DNA of 64,000 nt from Mycobacterium sp. URHD0025 (GCF_000426065.1 NZ_AUEQ01000016.1:124001-188000); one strand, 5' to 3'. Shown: positions 34,526 through 43,499, numbered from the stretch's first letter. Translations and numbers: made by a program. The notes: generated by a model not told the origin, from the sequence alone.

Positions 34526-35500
34526 CTAGGGCGTCAGTACCACGCGGGTTCCCGACGGCTCACGGGCTGCCCACACTTCGGCTACGTCTGCCAATGCCCT
34601 TGGCTGTGTGCGCAATTCGAGCTTTCCATCGGCGACCATGGCGAACAACCGGGGCAGTGCCTCGGTTCGGGCCCGGGCCATCACCTCGGGTGGCACGCTG
34701 CCGATACCCACCCCGCTCAGGGTGATCCCGGTGCCACGCAGTACTCCCGCGTCGAGGTTCAGGCTCGGTCCGGTCATCGACCCGATCTGCACGAACCGTG
34801 TCGGGTGGTAGTGCGCGGCGGGATGGCTGGCGGCCAGGGCGGTCAGCACCTGCGCGGCGGGGTCTCCCCACAGATAGTCGAGTACCGCGTCGAACGGGCG
34901 CTCGGCGTGCATCTCGGCGACCTGGGCGCCCAGATCCTGCTCACCGAGGGCGATCGTCTGGTGGGCGCCGGCCGACCGTAGCCACGCGAGCCGTTCGGTG
35001 TTGCGGCCTGCGGCCACCACCGTCTCGGCGCCGAACATGGCGCCGGCCAATTGCACTGCCATCGAACCGGTTACGCCGGTGGCGCCGAGTACCAGTACAC
35101 GGTCGCCGGGCTTGACCGCTGCGGCGTGTGACAGTGCGGTCCAGGCCGAGATGCCCGGGTTGGGCAGGGCGGCTGCGGTCACCGAATCGACATGCTCGGG
35201 GATTTCGACACCCCCGTCGGGGTCGACCAGTGCGCGCTGCGCCATCATCCCCGAATACCCCAGCGCCCCGGTGTAGACGCGACGGCCGTCGGCAAGCCGT
35301 GCGACGCCGTCGACACCGGGAATGGCCGGTAGTCGAAGCTCCTTGCTGGCGTAGTGCTTTCCCGAAACAAGCGCACGGGTGAGGTTGGTCAGGGCCGACG
35401 CTTCGACGTCGGCAACCTCGGTGCCGTCCTGCGGCTCCGGCTCGGGCACATCGGTGTAGGACGGGTGCCTGCCCCATTCGGTGACCAGTGCTGCCTTCAT
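34526..35500 (-). CDS. Zinc-binding-type NADPH:quinone oxidoreductase (MDR superfamily)
   Basis: A 324-aa medium-chain dehydrogenase/reductase. The Rossmann segment VLVLGATGVTGSMAVQLA is at about 133-150 and the N-terminal GroES-like domain has IPGVDGVARLADGR. Zinc-ligand residues are not evident, as in the quinone oxidoreductase subgroup. It is transcribed divergently from a MarR gene, and two matching palindromes in the 70-bp gap suggest MarR control. The substrate is unknown; many such pairs respond to quinones or electrophiles. Confidence 0.87.
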   Translation of the reverse strand: MKAALVTEWGRHPSYTDVPEPEPQDGTEVADVEASALTNLTRALVSGKHYASKELRLPAIPGVDGVARLADGRRVYTGALGYSGMMAQRALVDPDGGVEIPEHVDSVTAAALPNPGISAWTALSHAAAVKPGDRVLVLGATGVTGSMAVQLAGAMFGAETVVAAGRNTERLAWLRSAGAHQTIALGEQDLGAQVAEMHAERPFDAVLDYLWGDPAAQVLTALAASHPAAHYHPTRFVQIGSMTGPSLNLDAGVLRGTGITLSGVGIGSVPPEVMARARTEALPRLFAMVADGKLELRTQPRALADVAEVWAAREPSGTRVVLTP

Positions 35501-35527
35501 GGCGGCTCCTCGGTTTCTCGGGATATG

Positions 35528-35541
35528 GTTTCTGTGGAAAC
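35528..35541. promoter_or_regulatory. Candidate MarR operator 1
   Basis: GTTTC-TGTG-GAAAC, a palindrome 28 bp upstream of the oxidoreductase start. It shares the pattern GTTTCYGTGRAAAC with a second copy at 35575. Confidence 0.55.
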
Positions 35542-35571
35542 AATCTACGCATGTCCGCCCCGGGTGGCAAG

Positions 35572-36099
35572 ATGGTTTCCGTGAAAACCAAACTCGAGTT
35601 GATCGAGGCCATCGCCGGGCTCATGACCACAGTGTCGGACCGGCTCGGGAACGACGGCGACGGCGACGCCGAGCGCGATTTCATGGCCGTCCGATGTCCG
35701 CAACGGCTACACCATCTGCTGAGGACGCTCCCGACGTCGTCGATGCACCTACTGGCGGAGATCGCCGAAGGCCCGGTCAGCGTCGTCGGCCTGGCGGCCC
35801 GCACCGGCCGACTCAAGGGCACGGTGTCCAAGCACGTGCAGAGGCTGGTCGAGGCCGGCCTGGTGGTCCGCACGCCGGTACCGGGCAACCGCAAGGAGAT
35901 CGAACTGGGCCTGACCGCCGACGGGGAGCTCATCGCCGGCGTACACCGGCAACTGCACGAGGAGATGGATCGCGGAACACGCGAATTCCTGCTGCGCTAC
36001 AGCGGCGCGGACCTGCAGGTGCTGGTCAAGGTGCTCGGGGATCTGGCCGGGGCGCACAAAGACGGGGTCCGTCTGGTGCCGCCGACCGACCGGCCCTGA
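35572..36099 (+). CDS. MarR-family transcriptional regulator
   Basis: The protein is about 175 aa. The winged helix spans LLAEIAEGPVSVVGLAARTG, then LKGTVSKHVQRLVEAGLVVRTP, followed by the wing NRKEIELGLTADG. It is transcribed away from the quinone oxidoreductase. Possible starts are ATG 35551, ATG 35572 and GTG 35581. ATG 35572 is used here, but it lies within the second palindrome, so binding there would block initiation or leaderless transcription. Ligand unknown. Confidence 0.82.
   Translation: MVSVKTKLELIEAIAGLMTTVSDRLGNDGDGDAERDFMAVRCPQRLHHLLRTLPTSSMHLLAEIAEGPVSVVGLAARTGRLKGTVSKHVQRLVEAGLVVRTPVPGNRKEIELGLTADGELIAGVHRQLHEEMDRGTREFLLRYSGADLQVLVKVLGDLAGAHKDGVRLVPPTDRP
35575..35588. promoter_or_regulatory. 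Candidate MarR operator 2
   Basis: GTTTC-CGTG-AAAAC, matching operator 1 at 35528 and overlapping the MarR start region. Centre-to-centre spacing is 47 bp. Confidence 0.5.
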
Positions 36100-36100
36100 G

Positions 36101-36769
36101 TCACTGGTTCGACGAAACCGAATCGCCGTCCGGGTAGGAGCCGGTGACCTGGAAGATCACCCGGCGGGCCACCTCGACAGCATGGTCGGCGAAGCGCTCG
36201 TAGAAGCGGCTCAGCAACGTCACGTCGACCGCGGCGGTGACGCCGTGCTTCCACTCGCGGTCCATCAGTACCGAGAACAGGTGGCGATGCAGATCATCCA
36301 TCGCATCGTCTTCCTCCTGGATTCGGGCGGCCTTCTCCGGATCCTGGGTGAGCAACACCTCGCGGGCGGCGTGCCCCAATTCCACTGCGACGCGGCCCAT
36401 TTCGGCGAAGTAACCGTTCACTTCCTCCGGCAGCACGTGCTGGGGGTGGCGACGGCGTGCGATCTTGGCTACATGCAGCGCCAGCGCGCCCATCCGGTCC
36501 ACGTCGGCAACGATCTGAATGGAACCCACCACCGAGCGCAGATCGCCGGCTACCGGCGCCTGCAGCGCGAGCAACACGAACGCGGCCTCCTCGGCATGGG
36601 TGCTCAGCGTGGTCATCTGGTCGTGATCGCTGATGACCTGCTCGGCGAGCGCGAGGTCGGCCTGCAGGAGCGCCTGGGTGGCTCGCTCCATTGCGGTACC
36701 CGCCAACTCGCACATCTCGCCGAGTTGGTCCGTGAGTGAACGCAATTGCTCGTTGTAATGGGTACGCAT
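36101..36769 (-). CDS. phoU: PhoU phosphate-signalling regulator (PhoY2 type)
   Basis: The 222-aa helical protein has two PhoU repeats (ELAGTAMERATQALLQADLA and EMGRVAVELGHAAREVLL, with downstream acidic metal-binding residues such as EEDDAMDD). PhoU links the Pst transporter to the SenX3-RegX3 kinase, lowering phosphate-starvation signalling when phosphate is ample. The gene is near but opposite to pst. Its ATG has a TAATCT box six bases upstream, so it is probably leaderless. Confidence 0.95.
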   Translation of the reverse strand: MRTHYNEQLRSLTDQLGEMCELAGTAMERATQALLQADLALAEQVISDHDQMTTLSTHAEEAAFVLLALQAPVAGDLRSVVGSIQIVADVDRMGALALHVAKIARRRHPQHVLPEEVNGYFAEMGRVAVELGHAAREVLLTQDPEKAARIQEEDDAMDDLHRHLFSVLMDREWKHGVTAAVDVTLLSRFYERFADHAVEVARRVIFQVTGSYPDGDSVSSNQ

Positions 36770-36775
36770 GCAGCA

Positions 36776-36781
36776 AGATTA
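36776..36781 (-). promoter_or_regulatory. -10 box for leaderless phoU
   Basis: Reverse-strand TAATCT followed by six bases and the phoU ATG. Confidence 0.55.
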
Positions 36782-36843
36782 TGCGGTCAGAGGCCCTATA
36801 GTCACGATGCAACGATGAACGAACGGTGAATGCCGCCTCCGGA

Positions 36844-39198
36844 CTACTCGCAGGTGGTGTCCGCGGCATTGGTGACCGTGAGGTCCTCGGGAAGGTGCGT
36901 CGGGCTGGCGCCGGTGCCTTTCAGCACGTGCACCTGCACTTCCGAGCCGCTCGGGCTGGGTGCGCCCACCGAATTGAAGTCCGATCCCAGCACCACCTGC
37001 ACCACATCACCCATGCCCGTGACGCGTTCGATGGTCGGGTTGGTGAACGAGCTGGCCACCGTCGCGGCCGCCTCCTCGTTGCCGGGGGAGAAGAACACCG
37101 TGGTCGCAGGCAGCGTGCTCGGATAATCGTCGGGGGTGTTGACGTTGAAACCGTGTTCCTGCAGCTCAGTGGCGGCCGTGGAGGCCAGGCCGCTCTGGCC
37201 GGTCGAGTTCGACACCTGCACCGTGACCTGCTGCGGTTCGGTGGTGACGGCGTTGACCATCTCACCGCTGTCGGTCGAGGCCGGTGCGGGCGCCGGAGCC
37301 GTCGACTGGGGGGTCTCGGGAGCTTCTGAGGGGGCGGCGGCCTGAACGGACGACGTCGTCGATTCCGGGGTGCCGGGAACCGGGGTGTTGTCCGGATTCT
37401 TCTCGCCGGGCAGCGGGTCGTCGTTGATGATCGCGTCGAACAGGGCGCGCATGTCATCGGTGCGCGGGACCTCGTTGCCGTCCTCGTCGGCGTAACCGAC
37501 GGTCGGAACGGTCACGAAGGTGATCCGGCCGGCGTTCACGCCCTGCACGGACTGGCCGAGGTCAACCAGGTCCTTGGTCCTGATGTTGTCGACGAAGCTG
37601 TCGCTGATGAACATGTTGACCACGTTGTTCAGCTTGTTCAGCGAGAAAAATGTGTCACGGGAGATCAGCGAGCGCAGGAGTGAGGACAAGAACAGCTGTT
37701 GGCGTTTGATGCGCCCGTAATCCCCGTTGTATTCGGTGGTCACCTGGCGGGCACGCACGTAGTTCAGCGCGGTGTGGCCGTCGATCATCTGACGTCCGGC
37801 ATTCGGCAGCACGGTGCCCAGCTCGTAGTCCTCGAGCGGGCTGGTGCTGCACACCTCGACCCCGCCGAGCGCATCGACCATCTTGGAGAACCCGGCGAAA
37901 TCGACGGCCATGAACCGGTTCACGGACAGCCCTGACAGCTTCTGGATGACCTTCACCAGGCACTTCGGGCCGCCGAACGCGAAGGCCGAATTCAATTTGT
38001 TCTCGGTGTAGATCTCGTCGGGTCCGGTGGTGCCGGATTCCTCGTCGTACAGCGGACCGTAGGTGGCCGTTTCCGGGTTCCAGGGTTCGCACTGCATCGG
38101 TGTGATCGAAAGGTCGCGTGGGAAGGAAACGGCGACAACACGTTCCCGGTTGGCCGGGATGTTCACCAGCATGATGGTGTCCGATCGGGCGCCGCCGGCG
38201 TCCTCGGTGTCACCGGCGCCCATGCCGCCGTTCTCACCGAACCGGCTGTCAGTGCCGATGATCAGGAAGTTCTCGTCGCCGAACTGGGCGTTGGGGTCGA
38301 GGATGTCGCGCGAGTTGGGGTCCAGCGCGGCGACCTTGTTGAGGCTGTTGTTCTTCGAGGACTGCCACTGCCAGGCTCCGCCGGTCAATACCAGCGTGAG
38401 CACCGCGAGAATCGCGGCGGCGGCCCGTCCGGCCAGCATCACGCGGCGGTTGAGCGGCGGCCGCAGGCCCTCGATCACTGTGGTCTGGTCGGGGTCGTGC
38501 TCGTCCGGCGGCGTCGGGCGGACGCGCCACGCCGGGCGCTCCTCGGGTGCGTCGTAGTCGTACACCGGCAGAGCCGGCAGCACATCCGTGTCGGTGCTTT
38601 CGTTGTCGGGATCACGGTGGTCCAGAGCGTCCTCGACCCGCTCCTCGAACTCCGGGAAATCCTCGGCGTCGGAGGGATCCTGCGGCGCATCGCTGTCTGG
38701 GTCGATCCGCACCGCGGCGATCACGTCGGTCGGCTCGGGCACCGGCGGGCGGACATAGGCCGGCGGGTACGCCGGTTCGGGTTCCGGCGCGGCTTGCGGC
38801 TCGGGTTCGGGGTCCGGCTCAAAGAAGTACTGCGGCTCGGGTTCGGGGTCCGGCTCAAAGAAGTACTGCGGCTCGGGCTGTGGTTCGAGTTCGAGTTCCG
38901 GCTCGGGCTCGGGCTCAGGGTCGGACACCAGCTCGGGCTCGTCGGGCTCGAGCCTGTGGCGCGACGGGGTGAATCCGGTGCCGGCGACCTTGGCGATCAG
39001 ATCGGCGACAGTTACCCCGTCGGCGTGGCTGCCGGTGGGCTCGTCGAGGGATGAATCATCGGGTAGATCCGCATCCTGGCGTTCCCACGGCGCGGCGCCT
39101 GGCAAAGGCTGCCGGGATCGGGTAATCCATTGGTTGTCCGACGCACCCTCCGGCGAGCGGTGGCGACGGCCGGGAGTGGCGTTATCAGCGTCACTCAT
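36844..39198 (-). CDS. LytR-CpsA-Psr (LCP) family cell-wall ligase with LytR_C domain
   Basis: A 784-aa membrane protein. A long acidic, Pro/Glu-rich cytosolic region (about 1-245) holds the YFFEPDPEPEPQ repeat; a transmembrane helix follows (AAAILAVLTLVLTGG). The LCP domain begins at NFLIIGTDSR and includes VNIPANRERVVAVSFPRDLS and GHTALNYVRARQ. LCP enzymes attach arabinogalactan to peptidoglycan. After a Pro/Thr linker, a LytR_C domain (QQVTVQVSNSTGQSGLA) closes the protein. The cytosolic length is unusual for the family. The ATG at 39198 is the first in frame after an upstream stop. Confidence 0.9.
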   Translation of the reverse strand: MSDADNATPGRRHRSPEGASDNQWITRSRQPLPGAAPWERQDADLPDDSSLDEPTGSHADGVTVADLIAKVAGTGFTPSRHRLEPDEPELVSDPEPEPEPELELEPQPEPQYFFEPDPEPEPQYFFEPDPEPEPQAAPEPEPAYPPAYVRPPVPEPTDVIAAVRIDPDSDAPQDPSDAEDFPEFEERVEDALDHRDPDNESTDTDVLPALPVYDYDAPEERPAWRVRPTPPDEHDPDQTTVIEGLRPPLNRRVMLAGRAAAAILAVLTLVLTGGAWQWQSSKNNSLNKVAALDPNSRDILDPNAQFGDENFLIIGTDSRFGENGGMGAGDTEDAGGARSDTIMLVNIPANRERVVAVSFPRDLSITPMQCEPWNPETATYGPLYDEESGTTGPDEIYTENKLNSAFAFGGPKCLVKVIQKLSGLSVNRFMAVDFAGFSKMVDALGGVEVCSTSPLEDYELGTVLPNAGRQMIDGHTALNYVRARQVTTEYNGDYGRIKRQQLFLSSLLRSLISRDTFFSLNKLNNVVNMFISDSFVDNIRTKDLVDLGQSVQGVNAGRITFVTVPTVGYADEDGNEVPRTDDMRALFDAIINDDPLPGEKNPDNTPVPGTPESTTSSVQAAAPSEAPETPQSTAPAPAPASTDSGEMVNAVTTEPQQVTVQVSNSTGQSGLASTAATELQEHGFNVNTPDDYPSTLPATTVFFSPGNEEAAATVASSFTNPTIERVTGMGDVVQVVLGSDFNSVGAPSPSGSEVQVHVLKGTGASPTHLPEDLTVTNAADTTCE
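38795..38866. repeat. 36-bp tandem repeat inside the LCP gene
   Basis: Two identical 36-bp copies (38795-38830 and 38831-38866) encode YFFEPDPEPEPQ repeats, with a further partial copy. The exact nucleotide identity suggests recent expansion, and copy number may vary between strains. Confidence 0.8.
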
Positions 39199-39438
39199 GT
39201 CCTTACCGGCCTCCGACTCTTCGAGCTCGCCGCGCGTGCGCGTCGGTGCGCATCGTTCCCGCGGTGTGATCTGGGTGCTGCTGAGGTTTTTCTCCTCATC
39301 TCTTCTAGCAGCACAGTGCCGGACTGGCCAGTCGAGCCAGTCGCGGCAGGGTTTTCATCGTACTGAGGCATCCTGAGACCGAGCTAGACCCAACCCGGTG
39401 ACAGTGCCGTCTCGATGTCATCTCGGTGCGTATGCAGG

Positions 39439-40623
39439 TCAGCCCCCGGAGTGCATCACGTCTGCCCCGACGGGCACCGCGCAGTCGTCGGGATCGTCGA
39501 GCCACCCCTCGGGCAGTGACACCGAGGCGGCTGACCCCTGTCGGCCGCGCGGACCGCCGGCTGCCGGCGGGAACGGCGCGTCGCCGTCGAGCTGGCTGAG
39601 CAGTTCGTCGAGTTCGGCACGGGTCTTGACCAGGGCCAGGCCACGCCGCAGATCGGCGCCGGCCGGGAATCCGTGCAGGTACCAGGCCACGTGCTTGCGG
39701 ATGTCGCGCATGGCCTTGTCCTCGCCGAAGTGCGCGGTGAGCAGCTCACCGTGGCGGCGCACGATGTCGGCCACTTCGCCCAGGGTCGGCGGGGTGGCGG
39801 CCGGGCGTCCGTTGAAGGCCGCGGAGAGCTCGGCGAACAACCATGGCCGGCCCAGGCATCCACGGCCTATCACCACGCCGTCGCAGCCGGTCGCGGCCAT
39901 CATCGCCAGCGCGTCGTCGGCTTCGAAGATGTCGCCGTTGCCGAGCACCGGAATGCTTGTGACGTGGGCTTTGAGCGCGGCGATCTGATCCCAGTCGGCC
40001 GTTCCGGAGTAGCGCTGGGCCGCGGTGCGGGCATGCAGTGCCACGGCTGCCGCGCCTTCCTCGGCGGCGATGCGGCCGGCGTCGAGGTGCGTGTGATGCG
40101 CGTCGTCGATGCCGATCCGGAACTTCACCGTCACCGGAATGTCGGTCCCCGCGACGCCGCGCACGGCGGCGGCCACGATCTGGCCGAACAACCGGCGCTT
40201 GTAGGGCAGTGCCGATCCACCGCCACGCTTGGTGACCTTGGGCACCGGGCAACCGAAGTTCATGTCGATGTGGTCAGCCATGCCCTCGTCGGCGATCATC
40301 TTGGCCGCCAGGTAGGTGGTTTCCGGGTCCACGGTGTAGAGCTGCAGCGATCGCGGTGATTCGTCGGGGCCGAAGGTCGTCATGTGCATGGTGACGGGGT
40401 GGCGCTCGACCAGGGCTCGCGCGGTGACCATCTCACACACATAGAGGCCGCTGACGGTGCCGGCGCGGGCGATCTCGAGCTCGCGGCACAAGGTGCGGAA
40501 CGCCACATTGGTCACCCCGGCCATGGGGGCGAGGACGACGGGACTGGGCAATGCGAACGGCCCGATCCGCAGTTGGGATCGGGCCGGCGCTGGCGCTGCG
40601 GGAGGTGGGGCGGTCAGGGTCAT
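39439..40623 (-). CDS. dus: tRNA-dihydrouridine synthase
   Basis: The 394-aa flavoenzyme reduces uridine to dihydrouridine in tRNA D-loops. Motifs are VLAPMAGVTNVAFRTLC (about 30-46), DHIDMNFGCPVPKVTKRGGG (about 115-134) with the catalytic Cys, and GCDGVVIGRGCLGRPWLF (about 252-269). The frame extends beyond 40623 but ATG 40623 overlaps the desA1 stop (ATGA), so it is coupled to desA1. Confidence 0.94.
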   Translation of the reverse strand: MTLTAPPPAAPAPARSQLRIGPFALPSPVVLAPMAGVTNVAFRTLCRELEIARAGTVSGLYVCEMVTARALVERHPVTMHMTTFGPDESPRSLQLYTVDPETTYLAAKMIADEGMADHIDMNFGCPVPKVTKRGGGSALPYKRRLFGQIVAAAVRGVAGTDIPVTVKFRIGIDDAHHTHLDAGRIAAEEGAAAVALHARTAAQRYSGTADWDQIAALKAHVTSIPVLGNGDIFEADDALAMMAATGCDGVVIGRGCLGRPWLFAELSAAFNGRPAATPPTLGEVADIVRRHGELLTAHFGEDKAMRDIRKHVAWYLHGFPAGADLRRGLALVKTRAELDELLSQLDGDAPFPPAAGGPRGRQGSAASVSLPEGWLDDPDDCAVPVGADVMHSGG

Positions 40624-41621
40624 GAAGACGAAGACGACACCAACAGGTTCTTCATGGCCTTCTTCTCGGCCACCTTGCGCTCGCGTTCCTGACGCCGCTC
40701 CTTGGCGACCTCGAACTTGTCGCACGCATCCTCGAGCTCCTCGATGATGCGGCCGAGGTCGTCGCGCAGCCGCGCGCCTTCGCCGGTGAAGTCCTCACGC
40801 TCGAAGATGCGCCACTTGCGCAGGATCGGCATCACCACGTCGTCGAGGTGGATGCGCGGGTCGTAGACGCCGCCGACGGCGATGATGACTGCCTTACGAC
40901 GGAAGTCGGGCACCGTGTATCCGGGCATCTTGAAGTTGTCGAGCACCCGGTGCAAGGAACCCATGGCCTGGTTGGGCGCGATGTCGAGGCCGGCCGCGGA
41001 CACGTCGCGGTAGAAGATCATGTGCAGGTTCTCGTCCGCGGACACGCGCTGCAGCAACTGGTCGGCGATCGGATCGTCGCAGGCCTTGCCGGTGTTGCGG
41101 TGGCTGACGCGGGTGGCGAGCTCCTGGAACGACACGTACATCACGGAGTCGAACAGGCTCTCGGCGAACAGGTCGCCCTGCTGGTTCTGGCCGGGAGAGA
41201 AGCCGCGCGTGACCTGCTCGACGCGCAGTTCTTCGAGCTCGACGGGGTCGATGGCACGGGTGACGACGAGATAGTCGCGCAAGGCGATGCCGTGGCGGTT
41301 CTCCTCGGCGGTCCAGCGGTTGACCCACTGGCCCCAAGCGCCGTCCATGCCCATGTTCATCGCGATCTCGCGGTGATACGAGGGCAGGTTGTCCTCGGTG
41401 AGCAGGTTCTGGATCATCGCCGTGCGGGCGACCTCGGAAAGCTTGGACTGCCCCGGCTCCCAGTCCTGCCCGCCGAGTGCGTAGTAGTTCTTGCCGTCCG
41501 ACCACGGAATGTAGTCGTGCGGATTCCAGTCCTTACGCATCCGCATGTGGCGGTTGATGCTGGTTTCCACGACAGGCTCGAGTTCGTGCAGGAGCTGCAG
41601 GTCGGTGTATTCCTGCGTCAT
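40620..41621 (-). CDS. desA1: Acyl-ACP desaturase DesA1 (diiron)
   Basis: The 333-aa soluble desaturase of the acyl-ACP family introduces double bonds into fatty or mycolic-acid precursors. The diiron ligands are the paired motifs TAEENRHG (about 104-111) and SADENLHM (about 194-201), with additional glutamates in between. The highly charged C-terminus ends LLVSSSSS. DesA1 is an essential step in mycobacterial mycolic acid synthesis. It begins at ATG 41621, with a GAGGAGG ribosome site, and its stop overlaps dus. A TTGACT/GATAAC promoter lies upstream. Confidence 0.95.
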   Translation of the reverse strand: MTQEYTDLQLLHELEPVVETSINRHMRMRKDWNPHDYIPWSDGKNYYALGGQDWEPGQSKLSEVARTAMIQNLLTEDNLPSYHREIAMNMGMDGAWGQWVNRWTAEENRHGIALRDYLVVTRAIDPVELEELRVEQVTRGFSPGQNQQGDLFAESLFDSVMYVSFQELATRVSHRNTGKACDDPIADQLLQRVSADENLHMIFYRDVSAAGLDIAPNQAMGSLHRVLDNFKMPGYTVPDFRRKAVIIAVGGVYDPRIHLDDVVMPILRKWRIFEREDFTGEGARLRDDLGRIIEELEDACDKFEVAKERRQERERKVAEKKAMKNLLVSSSSS

Positions 41622-41649
41622 ATGCCCTCACCCTCCTCGCGTCCTGGGA

Positions 41650-41690
41650 CGCTCAGTTATCTGTACCTGCTGGTTGCAGTCAATATATCT
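41650..41690 (-). promoter_or_regulatory. Candidate desA1 promoter
   Basis: On the reverse strand TTGACT is followed after 16 bases by GATAAC, upstream of the desA1 ribosome site. The intervening and flanking sequence contains two CAGATA direct repeats, which may be regulator contacts. Confidence 0.4.
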
Positions 41691-41813
41691 GTGTAAACCG
41701 GTGACATCAAGTTGCCCCGCCGGGCTCGTTTACGAGTCCTGCGGCGAGGCCGCGCCGACTGTAGGATCCGCACGAACATCTGTCGGATACCCACGCTCGG
41801 AGGTTGGGCACAC

Positions 41814-42245
41814 GTGAAGAAGCTTGTCGTTGGTGCCGGAGCGGCAATTGCCACCGGTGCGGCCGTATCCATGTTGTTCGGTGCGGGCGTTGCGGCCGCC
41901 GCGCCTGACGTCGTCGGCCAAACCTACTCGGACGCCTCGACCGCGATCGAGGACAGCGGAGCCAGCGCCAAGGTGGCGGTCACCGTGGGCAGCAAGCTGT
42001 CCCAGGACGATTGCATCGTCACCAACGCCTGGGACGCCCCGTTCGTGCGGGACAGCGGTGGCTCGTACGGGCATGCCGACAGCGAGGTCATGGTCGCTTT
42101 GAACTGCGACGGCGACCACGCCACCGCCAACCACCCGGGCGCTTCGGTCGCCAGCCCGGCCGGCCGTGAGGCCAAGGCTGCCGCTGACGAGGCCGCTGCA
42201 GAGGAACAGCAGCAGCTCGAAGAGGTCAGCACTCCTGATGAGTAG
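41814..42245 (+). CDS. Secreted small protein, tandem paralogue 1
   Basis: A 143-aa exported protein with a signal peptide (MKKLVVGAGAAIATGAAV..., cleavage near AAA-AP). The mature part starts with APDVVGQTYSDASTAIEDSG, a PASTA-like segment, and has two conserved cysteines (DDCIVTNAW and LNCDGD). The C-terminus is Ala/Glu-rich and helical. It starts at GTG 41814. It is paralogous to the gene at 42425 and divergent from desA1. The function is unknown. Confidence 0.78.
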   Translation: MKKLVVGAGAAIATGAAVSMLFGAGVAAAAPDVVGQTYSDASTAIEDSGASAKVAVTVGSKLSQDDCIVTNAWDAPFVRDSGGSYGHADSEVMVALNCDGDHATANHPGASVASPAGREAKAAADEAAAEEQQQLEEVSTPDE

Positions 42246-42424
42246 CGGTTAAGTGGGCGTTAATTGCTCGATGTGAGGCCCACTGCCGACTAAACTTCAG
42301 GTCAGCTCCCAAAGAGTCTTCTGTGGCACCTTGCCGCGGGACGAGGGGGATGCTGACAAGCGCGGCGTAAACGCTGGCACCCCACTCTCCGGGAGCGGTC
42401 ACCGGACGGGGAAGGTCGGGCGGG

Positions 42425-42865
42425 ATGAAGATCGCGATCGGGTTCGGAAGTGTCATCGGGGCGTCGGCGGCGGGTTTTGCACTCGCGATGGTCGGCGCGG
42501 GGGCGGCCCATGCGGCGCCGGACGTCGTTGGGCAGACATACAGCGACGCCGTCACCGCTATCGAGGACGGCGGGGGGACCGCACATGTCGCTGTCACCGT
42601 CGGCAGTCGGTTGCCGCGCGACGAGTGCATCGTCACCAACGCCTGGACTGTCCGGCCGTTGGTGCCACAAACCTCCGACACCTACTACGAATACAAAGAA
42701 GACGTGACCCAGGTGGCGCTCAATTGCGACGGCGGCCATGCCACCGAGACCCATCCGGGCGCATCGCTGGGCAGCCCGGCGGGCCGCGAGGCCAAGGCCG
42801 CCGAAGATGAAGCCGCCGCGGCCGAGCAGGAGCCGATCGCCGAGGCCAGCACCCCTGACGAGTAG
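42425..42865 (+). CDS. Secreted small protein, tandem paralogue 2
   Basis: A 146-aa exported protein (signal MKIAIGFGSVIGASAAGF, cleavage near AHA-AP). The mature domain shares APDVVGQTYSDAxTAIEDxG, xDxCIVTNAW, VALNCDG and NHPGAS/THPGAS with the previous gene, so the pair arose by duplication. It carries an insertion (VPQTSDTYYEYKEDV) missing in the first copy. Both end STPDE. A 180-bp gap separates them. The function is unknown. Confidence 0.78.
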   Translation: MKIAIGFGSVIGASAAGFALAMVGAGAAHAAPDVVGQTYSDAVTAIEDGGGTAHVAVTVGSRLPRDECIVTNAWTVRPLVPQTSDTYYEYKEDVTQVALNCDGGHATETHPGASLGSPAGREAKAAEDEAAAAEQEPIAEASTPDE

Positions 42866-42876
42866 GCGCAGCCTCC

Positions 42877-43461
42877 TCAGAAACTGCCGACGCGGCCGAC
42901 CAGCATGTCGACGCAGTAGTCGATGAATTGTTCGCGGCTGGCCGGCAGGCGATCGTCGAGATACGCGGTGAACAACGCGGTCAGGGCCCCGATCAGGCTG
43001 GTGGCGACCATGGCCTGACGTACCGGGTCGGCGATGCGGGTCAGTTTGCGCTGCAACAGGCCGATGAAGTCGGGCATCCATTCCGCGCCCGAGCGGGTCA
43101 ACACCGGTTCGGTTTCCGGGGCGACCAGCAGCACCCGGCCGCGCGTGGGGTCGTCGACCATGAGTGCGACGAATCGTTCCACTGCCTCACGGGGTGTGGC
43201 GGCATTGGTCAGTGCCGACATCGCCCGTGCGCAGACGTCGTCGTAAACCGCCCGCACGAACGTGTCGCGGTCGTTGAAGCTCTCATAGAAGTAGCGCTCG
43301 GTGAGTTCGGCCGCCCGGCATACCGCGCGGACCGTCAATGCCGGGCCGTCGGCTTTGCCCAGCAGGGTGACGCCCGCGGCGATCAGTTCGTCGCGACGAC
43401 GAGCCGCGCGTTCCTGAAGCGGAACACCCGACCATCGGCCGCGTCGTTGACCGGATGGCAC
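42877..43461 (-). CDS. TetR-family transcriptional regulator
   Basis: A 194-aa regulator. The helix-turn-helix is LTVRAVCRAAELTERYFYESF (about 50-70). GTG 43461 is preferred because an AGGAG site lies five bases upstream; the frame extends far into the divergent gene. It faces the DUF2236 gene across a 20-bp near-perfect palindrome (43480-43499), which is the likely operator for both genes. The ligand is unknown. Confidence 0.85.
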   Translation of the reverse strand: MPSGQRRGRWSGVPLQERAARRRDELIAAGVTLLGKADGPALTVRAVCRAAELTERYFYESFNDRDTFVRAVYDDVCARAMSALTNAATPREAVERFVALMVDDPTRGRVLLVAPETEPVLTRSGAEWMPDFIGLLQRKLTRIADPVRQAMVATSLIGALTALFTAYLDDRLPASREQFIDYCVDMLVGRVGSF

Positions 43462-43479
43462 ATCTACTCCTAAGCTCTG

Positions 43480-43499
43480 GTGACAACGTACGTAGTCAC
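43480..43499. promoter_or_regulatory. TetR operator candidate between divergent genes
   Basis: A 20-bp palindrome, GTGAC-AACGTACGTA-GTCAC, with a single mismatched pair. It lies 19 bp from the TetR start and 22-43 bp from candidate DUF2236 starts. Confidence 0.6.

Noticed and set aside
40620..41621. ASdes-type antisense RNA to desA1
   Set aside because: Known in M. tuberculosis, but no forward-strand promoter or terminator clear enough to support it was seen here.
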